A stretch of 64,000 bases of DNA from positions 2,704,076 to 2,768,075 of the forward strand of contig CM049309.1 of the NCBI GenBank assembly GCA_026874595.1, given 5' to 3'. The translations under genes and the position numbers were made by a program. Shown piece after piece: positions 48,634-59,863 of this stretch (within the stretch, counting starts at the first letter, position 1; the number at the start of each line of letters is the position of its first letter). The notes under the pieces were generated by a model. It saw only the letters and a list, made by a program, of their open reading frames with translations. It did not search any database and was not told the DNA's origin. This DNA is from Sipunculus nudus. Its lineage: Eukaryota; Annelida; Sipuncula; Golfingiida; Sipunculidae.

Positions 48634-48812
48634 TGAAGGTCCACATCACACTTACAATCAGTATCTACTTTAACTGGGTCAGGGTCAGTTTTTACACAAT
48701 TAACAGCAGTAACATTTTGTACAACATTTGATGTGCTATTTCTGTCATAATATGATTTCAACATGGCACAGTTGTTTCTTATTATGTCTCTCTGGTGTCA
48801 ACATTATGTAAT

Positions 48813-49601
48813 TTAAATCACTGACTTTCTTGTCCACAATGTAAGACCGAAATACCTAGCTTGCAGAGGTCTGCCAGGGATGGGAAGGAAGGCAAGGACC
48901 TTTTCATCAGGCTCAAACGTCCTACTTACAATGTGCTTGTCATACTTTGTTTTCATTTTATTTTGTGCAGATTTTAGATTTAACTTTGCAATCTCACAAA
49001 CATTGTGTAGTTTAGTGCGAAAGTCTGAGACATACTGCAAACTAAGAGAATCAGATTATTACACACAAGATTTTTATTTTAAGCAGTTTCAATGGATGTT
49101 CAGTTCGAGGTCCATTCTTATTCGGCTTGCCTACCATCTGGCATGTATGGCATGATTTACAATATTTTACAACATCTTTCCTGAGGTTAGGTCAATAGAA
49201 GTGTGTACTAGCTTTCTGATAAGTTTTATTTATACCTAAATAGCCAGACAAAGAGCCTCATGTGCCAAGCTTAGAACCTCACTGCGAAAGCTTTTAAGCA
49301 TTACTATTTGATGTTTGATGGCCCACTCATCATCAGCGCATACATCAGGTGGTCACCATTTACGCATAAGCACTCCATTTTTGACATACAAACCAACTGG
49401 GTTCTGTGACAGTTCATCTTTAGAAACTGCCCTGGGAAATAAACATGAAATATCAGGGTCCTTATGCTGTTCCGCGATAAGTTCTGACCTTGAGAATGCT
49501 GCATCCTGTACGGGCGAGTCGTTAGACGAGTCACTAGTGAGTCCCAGAGTGTTATTATCTGGACCATTATCCCCATGTATGTTTACTTGGCCATAGCACA
49601 T
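48813..49601 (-). pseudogene. Gypsy integrase with catalytic core missing
   Basis: 49601-49353 starts the N-terminal region (ISCLF... VLMRKW). Around 49230-49085 the minus strand gives YLGINKTYQKASTHFY, then CKSCHTCQMVGKP, the HHCC zinc domain, with a stop inside. The next conserved sequence (49040-48813: KMKTKYDKHIVSRTFEPDEK, LPIPGRPLQARYFG) is already the C-terminal domain. The DDE core of roughly 200 residues is absent, so an internal deletion has joined about 49080 to about 49045. Confidence 0.82.
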
Positions 49602-49891
49602 GAAGGATACAAACCAGGAATTTCCTGACTTTCCAGATCAGTGTCATGATCAAGTGACGGCTGTTCTGTCACTATTGGTACAGGATGTAGTTTATCACCT
49701 GCAACATCATTGCCTAGTAGCAACTGAATTCCCTTAAAGGGTAAAGTAGTTCTTATGCCAACAGTAATATTCCCCGAAATCAAATCCGACTTTAAATGGA
49801 TACTGTGAAGCGGAACTGAAGTGTGCCTGTCCGAAAACACACCATTAACAAGTGCATGTGCACCAGTAAAGGACCTACCAGAAAATTGCAA
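49583..49891 (-). pseudogene. Gypsy aspartic protease C-terminal part
   Basis: Reads VPLHSIHLKSDLISGNITVG and LLGNDVAGDKLHP, the flap and ILGND region characteristic of this family. The upstream active-site region is present only in another frame. Confidence 0.75.
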
Positions 49892-50084
49892 AGTGTTTGC
49901 TTACATGAGAGTCTGGCCTGAACCAGTGTCCCTCAAAATTCTAATAGAGGTAGAATCTGAAAAATCACTTGAAAGTGATACAAAACCATCATGTATGAAT
50001 GTCTCAAATGACTCCATTTCAGAGTCAAGCAGGAATCTACTACCTCAACCTCATCAAACAAAGAACCGACATTGAAGGTGTCGG

Positions 50085-50473
50085 TCATAACTCTGTTTCA
50101 GAGTCATCTAAGGAATCTACATCCTTTTTATCATCAAACTCCTCATTGGAGTCAACAGAGGAATTTTCCTCAGCAGAAACAAACTTTTGTTTGTCATAAG
50201 AGGACCTGGCCTCATTTGAAATACTCTCGCAAGAGTCATGAAAGGACTTAGTCTTATCCAGAGAATACTCCACGCAGGAGCCTTAAAGGACCTAGCCTTA
50301 TTAAATTCCTCGCAGGAATCAACTGAGGTTTTTACCCCGCAAGCTACGGATTCTTCTTTGGATTTAGAAGTCACGTGGGCCTCCGTAGCATCAAACTCTT
50401 TCTTAGAGTCAATCAAGGAGTTGTACCCCTTATTTACATGAAAAGAGTCTGGCTCTTGTACTATGCCATGCAT
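50085..50473 (-). pseudogene. Acidic serine-rich linker of the Gypsy polyprotein
   Basis: Repetitive SVDSxEEFD-like segments in shifting frames. A low-complexity linker between zinc knuckle and protease; no known domain. Confidence 0.5.
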
Positions 50474-50504
50474 AGATTTTGAAACAAAACTAGAAGGTTT
50501 GCTA

Positions 50505-50595
50505 TTTGGTCTATTTGCTAATATCCAGCAGTCAGATGTTAGATGACCTTCCTTCTTGCAGTAATTACAGATTTTCTTTGAAAATGACTGGTCTT
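50505..50595 (-). pseudogene. Gag zinc knuckle (CCHC)
   Basis: Minus-strand translation CNYCKKEGHLTSDC fits C-x2-C-x4-H-x4-C, the nucleic-acid-binding knuckle of gag, placed between capsid and protease as expected. Confidence 0.85.
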
Positions 50596-50772
50596 TGTTG
50601 GACTTAGAAACAGTGGACGTGTAGTTATGGGCTTTGTTGAACTATCAGGACTACTTGTACTCGGTGACTGCGCTTTAAACTTCTTTTGACCATACTGAGT
50701 TACATTCTTGTTTGTGAATGACTGGTTTGATTTGCTAGTAAAGGACATTTTGTGTTAATGAAAAATCAACAG

Positions 50773-51792
50773 CTAATTGAGTAGCAATGTCAAGTGTTTC
50801 AGGACTTTTCTCATAGAGAAAAGTTTAACAGCTGCGTTAATGCAGCGCTTAAATTTTTCAAGCAAAATCAACTGGCGTAAATTGTCATAATCTTTCATTA
50901 CATTTTTAGAAATACACCAGCGATCAAACAACTGCTCTTTTGTCCTAGCAAATTCGACGTAGGTCTGTTCTTTGCGCTTTTCCCAATTTCTAAATTTCTG
51001 GCGGTAAGCCTCTGGAACTAACTCATAACCTTTTAGGATTAACCGTTTTACCAGGTCATAGTCAGCAGCAGCTTCTACTGAAAGCTCTGTATGAATTTCT
51101 CTGGCCTTGCCCGTCAATACACTTTGTAACAGCATAGTCCAATTTTCCTTAGGCGATTTAAATTTTCAGCTACCTTCTCAAAGTGTAAGAAATATTTTTC
51201 AACCTCTTTTTCTTGAAAAGGTGGGACAAGTCTAATGAGTTTAGAAACATCAAAACTGTGAGTTTGTGCAGCACTTAGACTACGTTCTTCTTTAAGTCTT
51301 TCTAACTCCAGTCGTTTTAACTCAATTTCCTTTTCTTTTTCTAGTCTGTCTCTTTCTATTTCTTTTTCTAGTCTTTCTCTTTCTAACCTTTCATGTTCTT
51401 CCCTCTCTTCTCTCTGTTTTTTCTTTTTCTAATTCTAACTGTTTAAATGCTAGCTTATGTTGCATTTCTAACTTCTTTAATATCAGTTGCATAGCAAGGC
51501 TATCAATTTTTTATCTTTCAACTTCAGTCTCTTCAATTAAACCTTTGCTAATAAGATCTTGCATGATTTAAGCAATGATATCAGGCTTTCTCAAAGCCTT
51601 TTTCACAGTTAGCCCTAAGTGTTGTCCAAAACGCAACAACTGTTCTTTTGACAACTGTTCAAGTTGATCAGGGTCGGGATCGTCAACAAAGGTCTCAGTT
51701 TTGAAATCTGCCATGTTAAGATGGCAAAACAATAACAAAAAAACACTGAGATAAATCCTGTAAACAATGTACTGTAAACAATGTGTAATCAT
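50773..51792 (-). pseudogene. Gypsy gag (capsid, SCAN-like), broken
   Basis: N-terminal part begins at 51714 (LEQLSKEQLLRFGQHLGL) and meets a stop at 51568. The capsid C-terminal part (51135-50773) contains ELVPEAYRQKFRNWEK and YVEFARTKEQLFDRW, the hallmarks of the Gmr1-type gag region related to vertebrate SCAN domains. Lysine/glutamate-rich coiled-coil sequence lies between but is frameshifted. Confidence 0.85.
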
Positions 51793-51857
51793 GTATACAA
51801 TGTATGATAAAACAACGTCTCCAGGTCAAGGCCTAATAAATTTGAAAACTATTAACC

Positions 51858-51875
51858 ATCCCGGACGAGCTCCCA
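51858..51875 (-). other. Primer binding site, tRNA-Pro-like
   Basis: TGGGAGCTCGTCCGGGAT on the minus strand, seven bases after the 5' LTR end. It differs by one base from the tRNA-Pro primer site known from retroviruses. Confidence 0.85.
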
Positions 51876-51881
51876 ATTTTA

Positions 51882-52674
51882 TGTTATGGAACCTAATATA
51901 AACAGATCACGTATGCGTGATCAACAAAAATTCTGTAACGGAGATTAAAAAAAATCAGATTCTGTAACACTAGACAGCGTGAAATGTCTAGGGGAATGAA
52001 TAAAGAAGTAGTTTTTTTGTTAACAAAAACTATAATTTATTCTTAAAACAACCCTAACAATACAATACACTGAATCAATACAATTATACAGTAAAACAGC
52101 GGTATAGCCACAAGTCAATACAATCACATAGAAAAATAACGTGCACAGTACCTGGATACAAACACCGTCACCACGCTAAGTTCCCTAAATGTAAACTCTC
52201 GGAGAATGACAGTCCAGTGGAAAGTTCTTGCAACAACCCAAAAAGTAATCTGAAGTCCGAATGCATAAAATCCAGGCGAAAGTCTTTGAAAATCTTTAAT
52301 TGCTGCATTAGTCGGTTAAGGTCCTAGAATCTGACATACGCTTCTGCGTCCGCTGGAATCTTCTCTGCTCTCTCCTGGTTCTAAAAAACATAGCCCCCTT
52401 ATATACCTTCACACCTCAAGCCGAGAACTTTCCACTTCTCGAACAGTCTATAAGATCTTGCACAACACAGTCTACACGCGTTTCAGGAATTCTCCAGAAA
52501 AACAGCGCTGTGTATCTCCACATAACAGGCTCGTCACGTGACCCACGACCAGGCGTGAAAACCCAAGGCTAAACATGACAACGAGAGTTCAACCAGTACG
52601 GATTTAACATAGAATGTAATACGCGGCCAGACACGAGTGCCACAATAGGAGTTACATAATAAAAAGAGCACCTG

Positions 52675-52679
<5 letters not shown>
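51882..52679 (-). repeat. 5' LTR of the Gypsy element
   Basis: 798 bp, starting TGTTGCAGGTGCTC and ending TTCCATAACA in the minus sense. A TATA box (TATATAA, 52405-52399) and an AATAAA (52041-52036) mark the U3 promoter and polyadenylation signal. Over 90 percent of positions appear to match the other LTR by eye, outside one 368-bp difference. Confidence 0.93.

Positions 52680-52761
<82 letters not shown>
52679..52761. repeat. (TA)n(GA)n microsatellite
   Basis: TA repeats directly abut the 5' LTR end and change to GA at about 52733. The other LTR also abuts TA repeats (42579-42628), so the element landed in a TA array. Confidence 0.95.
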
Positions 52762-52765
<4 letters not shown>

Positions 52766-53144
52766 ACCTTATTGTGCAATCAACAGAAAATGTGCAAGAG
52801 CAATGGAACCCCATATGTCATATAGAATTAATCAATTATATTTTGAGACACTTTTGCTGACTGGTATGTAAATACATAGTTACATTGCTTTGTATTTATA
52901 AACATTAGTATTTACTGAAAATAAATGATTTTTTTCAGGGACGGTAAAAGACCTTTGTTTAACCTATACCTGAAAAGAAATACACAATTAACATAAATCT
53001 TTTGTAACTCAAAATTATTCAATGACTGAAATAATATATATGATTGCGCTTTATAATTTGCTGAAATGATTATGATTACAGCTCTTTTTTTAAGTTTTAT
53101 TAACATATCAAGATCGTGTTTTTTAGCAGGTCCAAGGCAAGGTA

Positions 53145-53148
<4 letters not shown>

Positions 53149-53221
<73 letters not shown>
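53149..53221. repeat. (TA)n microsatellite
   Basis: About 72 bp of TA with one TG interruption. Confidence 0.96.
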
Positions 53222-53225
<4 letters not shown>

Positions 53226-53845
53226 GCAAGGCTCTTACTCATCAAGCGCGATAGCTCTGTCGTTCGACACGAGGTCATGCCGTTTTAATGTTTGGAAACA
53301 GCTGTGCAAGCTCCATCAATCATACCTAGGGCCGTGAGGACCTGTTACATATAACTAATACCGGCAAGGATCTTACTCATCCAGAGCGATGGTTAACACA
53401 CATTTTCCGTTGTTTACTTGTTTGGCTAATTAGTAATTCGAAATGATAAATTATAAATAAACCAAAGTTAATGGAATCCATTAGACAGGCCCGTGAAAAG
53501 TGCCGCAAGCTGCTGCAGCTTCTACAGTCTTCATGATTGCTTCAAATTCCTGGCCAGGAATCGAGAACTTTGTAGCTGACCAGGATCATTCTCGTATTAA
53601 GCAAATTTATTTAAGGACTCTTTCTAATTTTTTTAGAAGATCTGCTGTGTTGAACTGAAAAAAAGTCTGAGCCAATCATTTGAGGATTTATGTGCTTTAA
53701 TAGATGTACATGTATATGCTCTTATCTCACTTTCTTGAATAACCGAAACCTATTCTTAATGGTATTTATGTGCTTTTTATTATTAATAAATAAATTTATT
53801 ATAAAATCGGTGCTTTTCTTCAAGCAAAGATTTATGAGAACTAGG

Positions 53846-53846
<1 letters not shown>

Positions 53847-53901
<55 letters not shown>
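53847..53901. repeat. (TA)n microsatellite
   Basis: About 54 bp of TA bounded by AGGCC on both sides (TAGGCC...ATAGGCC). Confidence 0.96.
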
Positions 53902-53903
<2 letters not shown>

Positions 53904-54054
53904 CCTTATACATGTGCAGTATATTTATCGATAATAATCAAGGCTGGAGAAGGTTGTATATCATGAATATTGGTTGATTCGAACTCCGTTTTTGTCGAAG
54001 TAAATTCACCAGTCCCTTCGACTTCGACATATATAACGAGGTTTTACTGTAGTT

Positions 54055-54330
54055 GAAATATTAACCATATATCGTCAACATATAACAAAAGAGCAAAGGA
54101 CCCTGAAGTATTGAACCTTGAAGGACACTATAAATAACTTCTTTAAATTCTGCTCATGAGCTTGTCTCCTTATGATGAACCATAACTCTGTTTTGTAAAT
54201 TACCCAAAAAAAATCAATCATGCATATATGCCATTCCCGTGATACCATATTTTCTTAGTTTTGATAATAAAATATTATGACATACAGTATCGAAAGCTTT
54301 TGAAAAGTCTAAAAAGACACCATCATGGAG
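54055..54330 (-). pseudogene. Non-LTR reverse transcriptase remnant (CR1/Jockey-like)
   Basis: Minus-strand translation reads [20 protein letters not shown], then a stop, then LQNRV and SVLQGSILQGPLLF in a shifted frame. These are the FxDxxKAFD and GxxQGSxLGPLLF blocks of CR1/Jockey-type LINEs. Stops and frameshifts show it is dead. It lies head to head with a different LINE fragment. Confidence 0.8.
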
Positions 54331-54439
54331 ATAATTGATTATCTAATCAATTAATTAATGTGATGAGAGCTAAATAGGTACCATGATTCTGAACCCAAAC
54401 AGGAAATGTGTGAGGGATATTTGTCTTCAGAGGATTGTT

Positions 54440-56764
54440 AAAAAGCATTAAAAACCTTTAAAAAGAATAAATCTCCAGGTAATAATGGTTTGTCAGCAGA
54501 ATTTATTATACATTTTTGGGAAAAACTAGGATTGGTGATGGTTAATGGCTTTAATTATTCTTTGGATACTGGTAGTTTGACAACATCACAGAAACAAGCA
54601 GTTATCACTCTGGTTGAAAAGAAAGACAAAGATAGGACTAAAATTAAAAACTGGCGTTCTATTTCTTTATTAAATATTGATTATAAGATTATGACAAAAG
54701 CTTTATCATTTAGATTCAAAACAGTTCTATCAAAATAATTCATGAAAATCAACATGGCTTTATGAAAAATACATCCATAACAGAGGCAGTTAGAACTATT
54801 TTGGATGCTGTTTATGATACAAATCAAAGAAATTTGGATGGTATACTTCTCACAATAGACCTAGAAAAGGCTTTTGACACATTAGATTGGAAATATATTT
54901 TTGCAACACTTAAACGATTTAATTTTGGTGTCAGCTTTACTAAATGGGTGAAAGTTTTGTACAGTAATGTTGAGGCATGTATACTAAATAATGGTTTTTC
55001 ATCAGGTTATTTTAAGATTGAAAGAGGAGTGAGACAGGGATATCCCCTTTCACCATACCTTTTTATTTTGTGCTTGGAGATATTGGCTGTATCAATTCGA
55101 AGTAATCCAGATATAAGTGGTATACAGATTAAAAACAATGAATTAAAATTAGTGCTTTATGCAGATGATACTTCTGTTATAGTTAAAGATACAGATTCAG
55201 CTAAAATTGTATTAGACTTATTTAAATAATTTGCAAAATACTCAGGTTTAAATATAAATAGAGAAAAAACAGAAGCTATGTGGTTGGGGAAATTTAAGGA
55301 TAGAAAAAATAAACCATCGGGGCTTAGATGGCAAAACCATGTTAAAGTGTTAGGTACCTATGTGACAAATAACCTTGCCCAAATGGACAAATATAATTTT
55401 GAACAAAAGATTCAAAATATATATGAAATAACATATTTATGGAGACAGAGGAATTTAAGTTTATATGGTAGGATACTAATTGTAAAAACTCTGTGTTTCT
55501 CCAAACTTGCACATTTAACTGCAAACATTCCATTAACAAAAGAGTATAAGGATAGACTTAATAAAATAATATTGGCTTTTATATGGAAAGGGAAGAAAAG
55601 GGGTAAAGTGAGAAGAGAAATATTGATAAAGCCAATATCAGAAGGTGGTATGAATATGTTAGATATAGAGTGTTTCATTGAGACTAAACATGTTATGTGG
55701 CTGAAAAAATATTTAGATAAATCTAAGAAAGACTGAAAGATGTTCTTTGAATTTTTTCTGTCATTATTTTGGAACAATAGAGTTATTAATGGAATGTGAG
55801 TATGATGCTAAATTATAAAAAAATAAATTACCAGAAATATACATCAGTACTCCGATAGCATGGAAAATATCTGTTATGTTATCAAACCTTTTCTAGCCCC
55901 ATTATTTGGAATAATATCAATATATTATCAGCGGGTAAATCTTTGTTTTGTAAATCATTGTATGAAGCAGAGCTTTTGTATACAAATTAGATGTACAGAG
56001 AAAATGGAGATATTGTAAGTTTTTGTCATTGGGCTAACCAAGGGGCCAAAAAAGTTGATTACCTTGTGTATAGAACAATAATATGTCAAATAAAGATAGC
56101 AAAGTCTGAGAGACAAACATGTATTGAGGGAGACTATCTTCACCACAACTGTAACACTAAACAAGGAAATATAACGATTAGTAATTTATTAAATCCAAGC
56201 AAACTTATGACTATTTTGTGAGTCTGAAAAAAATTGATAAACACAATAGTAAAGAAAAATACAGTCTAATGTATGATATTGTAGGAAATGATTTGGAATG
56301 TTATGTACAGCATTGGGTTTGTAATATGTAGAGAAAAAAAGATAATTGAATTCCAATACAAAATATTACAAGGATATTTATATTTAAATGAAAAACTGTA
56401 TAAATGTGGTATTGTTGGAGATCCACACTGTAGATATTGCCAATTAGAAATGGAAAATATTGCACATTTGTTCTTCAAGTGTCCAATAATTCAGCAATTT
56501 CGGACAGCCATCAGTAATTCATTTTGTATAGCAATAGATTTAGTTACAGAAAGAAATATTCTTGGAATATCAGACAACTTGAAGAATAGAGAAAATAAGA
56601 TTATTTTACATGCAAAATATTATATTTATACTATGAATGAATCGCATACATTGAACGCTGATAAATTTAAAGAATATTTAAGGTACCAGAAAAGAATTGA
56701 ATGTGGAGGTAAAGAAGAAAATTTGTTTAAATGGATATCACTTTGGGAATGTATTTTAGATTAA
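54440..56764 (+). pseudogene. L1/Tx1-type non-LTR retrotransposon, 5' truncated
   Basis: RT motifs in order: KSPGNNGLSAEF (about 54466), KNWRSISLLNIDYKI, LTIDLEKAFDTLDWKYIF, ERGVRQGYPLSPYLFILCLE, and catalytic YADD at 55158-55169. Thumb and connection regions follow (SLYGRILIVKTL, FIWKGKKRGK, EGGMNMLDIE). A zinc-ribbon-like block C-x2-C-x6-H-x4-C (CRYCQLEMENIAHLFFKC, about 56429-56482) closes the frame. One frameshift near 54735, an in-frame TAA at 55227 and several breaks at 55736-56280 inactivate it. No endonuclease domain is present upstream. Confidence 0.88.
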
Positions 56765-57162
56765 AAACATAGGACAAGTAAATTATCGATAATCTGGATC
56801 CAAAAGTATAGTATATGGAGTTGTTTTCTTTACATTTCTATGTATATGTGTAGTGTTATGACTGTGGTGTTAAATTTTGAATTTCATGTGCTGTCTTTTC
56901 TTGTAATGTCTTATTATATGTACTGCATTGTTTTGGTAGTGTTAAAAAAAAACTGGTAATTAATCGTACAAAATATTATGGTTTTCGATAACTGCAATAG
57001 TCTATATTATTATATACATCTGTTTTTCCAAGACTTTATAAATAATAAGATAATAAAAATACAGGTCTGTAATTACAGAAATAGACATAGAGAGGTTTTA
57101 TATAAAGTTTTACTGCATTAACTTTAAATGATTGTAACAATATATAAATTTACTTTATATGC

Positions 57163-57220
<58 letters not shown>

Positions 57221-57844
57221 ATATATATATACGTGTCTGTGTGTTTCATATATTGCGTTGTCAACGTGATCATTTTTTAAATTTTTTTTGCTATTAGTTT
57301 CCTCGCTTGTTCATTTCTGTTTTTATGTATTCATGCAGTTGAGTTGCTTCTAAGTGTTTACTTGTATCTCTTTTGAAATGTTTATGGGGAATTCATACAC
57401 ACATGTTTAAATTAAAGTATCGATTTTTATAATAATTAATTACGCTTTTTCCCATTTCCTTTTTTTGAAAAAAAGTCGGAATTTTAATTGCTCCCACGGA
57501 ATATGTCATAATCGTAAAATGGTAAATATGGAGTGAGGTATCGGCAATATGTATTAGCATTAAAAAAACATTAAATCATTAAACCATTTATTGATCTAGA
57601 CTATAGGCGGTTCAGTTAAAAAGGTTTGTAAAAATCAAATTTCGATAGTTAAAGGTAACAGAACAGACAGTTCAGCTGGGCTAAGTCGATGTTTCTCGAT
57701 GAAATAAGTATTATTTGTAGGCCTACATGTATTATTACCAAATAAAGGTTAATTAATGTTGCATATATGATGGCATAGCGTACCACGTACAATGAACCTA
57801 AAGATTCTTAAATAGCGAAATACACAGCGCACATATGACCCAGA
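56765..57844. other. Gene-free stretch
   Basis: 3' flank of the LINE copy, a (TA)n microsatellite at about 57165-57231 and unique AT-rich sequence. No gene recognised. Confidence 0.6.
57165..57231. repeat. (TA)n microsatellite
   Basis: TA repeats with one TT interruption at about 57206. Confidence 0.96.
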
Positions 57845-57938
57845 TAGACTGGTACCCTGCTATATTAAGGCCCTCGGCCAAACATATCTATGACTGGCCT
57901 AGAGCAGCGGTGCCTTAATAGAGCGGGGTACCAGTCTA
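57845..57938. mobile_element. 94-bp Mutator-like MITE with 9-bp target duplication
   Basis: Perfect outer inverted repeat TAGACTGGTACCC extending to about 27 bp with two mismatches, centred on a short spacer. TGACCCAGA flanks it at 57836-57844 and 57939-57947. Confidence 0.88.
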
Positions 57939-57953
57939 TGACCCAGAATGCAC

Positions 57954-58526
57954 GGGTCTGTCTAAAACGCGGAGAATCCGCGGAGAGATGGAGAATTCGC
58001 GGAGAGTTTTTATGTGCAATGATACTTTTAAATACGCATTAAAATCACTTAAAATCTCCAACTATATTACTCGTAACATATTTGTTCACTGTTAAATGAC
58101 CAAAATAATTAAAAATCTGTACATTCACGTAAAATTCAGCTCTCAGTTGTTTGGACAATCAAGTTCTTCTCCGACAAGATTTCATGTGTTAAACAATAAT
58201 TTAAGAGTGTTGCGGTTTTGTCTTAAGATCTGTCAGTGTCAGCTGGTGATTCAGACGTTTGTTACATTTTGCGTATCACATTCACCCGGCGTTGAGTCTA
58301 CGTACAGGCATGTATACATTGTTAAGCATAAAATGCTTAATTATGTACATATTTTTTTAATTATTTCGGTCATTTAACAGTGCGCAAATAAGTTAAGAGT
58401 AATATAGTTGGAGATTTGAGTGATTTTAAAGTGTATTTAAAAATATCATTGCATATAAAAACTCTCCGCAAATTCTCTTCGAATTCTCCATCTCTCCGCG
58501 GATTCTCCGCCTTTTAGATAGACCCC
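57954..58526. mobile_element. 573-bp MULE-type element with 170-180 bp inverted repeats
   Basis: Arms 57954-58124 and 58345-58526 are imperfect inverse copies (GGGTCTGTCTAAAA..GCGGAG, GAGATGGAGAATTCG, TCTCCAACTATATTAC, CACTGTTAAATGACC). Perfect 9-bp target duplications AGAATGCAC at 57945-57953 and 58527-58535. The 93-codon open frame across the middle is a by-product of the palindrome, not a gene. Confidence 0.92.
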
Positions 58527-58615
58527 AGAATGCACTGCGTGTAAACATGTACACAACTGGATCTGGAAGGTCGATCTCATTTTACAAACCAGTCTGTGCA
58601 TTCATTAAGGTCATC

Positions 58616-59356
58616 ATGTTGGTCGGTCTGTCTTTTTGTATTTTATATCTGATGAGTTCGTCAGTGATCAAACTGTCTGCACAGAGCGTGCCATCAGGAA
58701 CAGGTAAGAACATCTGACAACTTGGATATTAATAAGAATACGGCCCTCTGCAGCTCTGTGGGTCAGTGGTGTTATCTGGTTATAAATCCTATTATCAGGA
58801 CACTTCGTCCAAACTAGCCACCAAGGGTGACTATAAAATGTTAGATATATCTGAGAGTACATTTTATAGTCACCACCCCATGTATGCACTTGGGTGGGAT
58901 TCTAGCCTCTGTATGATCTTGGTCTATAAAAGGGAGAAAACCCTTCAGTAACTCGAGTATCTCATTTTTAAAGACAAAATTCTGTTATGATAAGCTAATT
59001 GCATAAATACCCTGCTTAATTATGTCTATAACTCTTACAAAACTGGACCAGTATACATAACAGTGTCGCCGCTACATATACATTCTAACTGCTCCTGTCA
59101 TGGCGGTTATGAGCAGAATGACCCGTGTCTTCTTAGACCAAAATACACAACAACTAAAGTAAAATGCACTTACAGTTGCCAATATGTTGCAGTTGTATTG
59201 AAAATAAGATACTTTTGTCATAGTGAAGAAGTTTTTAATGTCACCCCATCCGTGAAACTGAAAATAAAACAGTCTTTTCCGGAAAATACGATCGTATCCT
59301 GGTCAAATACCACTTATCTCTTTATATTGGGAGGCGACGAAACAGTCGTCCGTTAA
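58616..59356 (+). CDS. Probable small secreted cysteine-containing protein, 126 aa
   Basis: Two exons: 58616-58703 (phase 1, donor G|GTAAGAA) and 59064-59356 (acceptor ACATAACAG). Exon 1 encodes a strong signal peptide (MLVGLSFCILYLMSSSVI, then KLSAQ). Exon 2 encodes a mature chain with six cysteines, the first four in NCSCHGGYEQNDPC and VKC, followed by YSC and FCHSEE, then a polar C-terminal half with an NTT glycosylation site, ending at TAA. The phase match and coherent cysteine spacing support it. The acceptor has a weak pyrimidine tract. I recognise no family. It starts just right of the MULE-type element. Confidence 0.5.
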
Positions 59357-59699
59357 CGGTACAAGACGTTTCGTCGCTGCCGGCGGCTACGTCCAAACGC
59401 AAGTTCGGACAATAATGTGGGCTCAGCCTGACAATCTCACGCGTGACACAAATTCAGTAGATGAACTGTTGATGAAGTCTTACAACAATTTTACTTTATT
59501 TATATTTTTTTACCAGCATGATACCTAAAGGAGTACCAATGTATTAATCATTCTTGAAATATATTTTATATACCAACATCAGACTTGTTTGTAATTTGTA
59601 AAGACACTCCCAGTTGGTTCAATCTGAGTGTCCCATGTGAAAAAAAAATATACTTCTACTTTTAAACTTAACAACTTAAATTCAAACATACAGAACTTT

Positions 59700-59863
59700 T
59701 TCACCCTCAAACATTATTGTAGCCAAATTGAAAATGCCTTTCCAAATAAACTGATCTTAAACTAGCATCTGATCTTAAAGATCTTGAAGATCAGATGCTA
59801 ATTTGAGATTGGTATAGTGGGTGTGGCATTTTCACTTTAGCAAGAATAATGTTTGAGGGTGAA
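59700..59863. mobile_element. 164-bp hairpin MITE
   Basis: Long inverted repeat: TTCACCCTCAAACATTATT at 59700 and its complement ending at 59863. A second inner palindrome lies around AGATCTT (59789-59795), with ACTAGCATCTGATCT and its near complement. Nearly the whole element folds on itself. No certain target duplication. Confidence 0.82.

Larger units (their letters stand above)
42629..52679 (-). mobile_element. Decayed Ty3/Gypsy LTR retrotransposon, Gmr1-type domain order
   Basis: Both LTRs (51882-52679 upstream, 42629-43815 downstream), a tRNA-Pro-like primer site next to the 5' LTR and a polypurine tract at 47070-47080 define the element. Minus-strand order: gag capsid, zinc knuckle, protease, integrase zinc domain, integrase C-terminal part, reverse transcriptase, RNase H. 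Integrase ahead of reverse transcriptase is the Gmr1-type arrangement. All genes are broken by stops and frameshifts and the integrase core is missing, so it cannot move by itself. It inserted into a TA microsatellite. A second transposon interrupts it at the 3' LTR edge. Confidence 0.93.
52762..54054. other. Gene-free stretch with TA microsatellites
   Basis: TA arrays at 53149-53221 and 53847-53901. 53222-53390 holds two copies of a GGCAAGG-CTCTTACTCATC motif about 140 bp apart, one with a B-box-like GTTCGACAC. At 53980-54050 there is a TACAGTAAAACCTCG-type end on the minus strand, similar to the MITE termini above. Confidence 0.6.

Noticed and set aside
50085-50273. Acidic serine-rich frame as a host gene
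   Set aside because: Lies in order between the zinc knuckle and protease of the Gypsy element.
58096-58377. 93-codon frame inside 57954-58526
   Set aside because: Begins and ends within the inverted repeats of a MULE-type MITE; no family resemblance.
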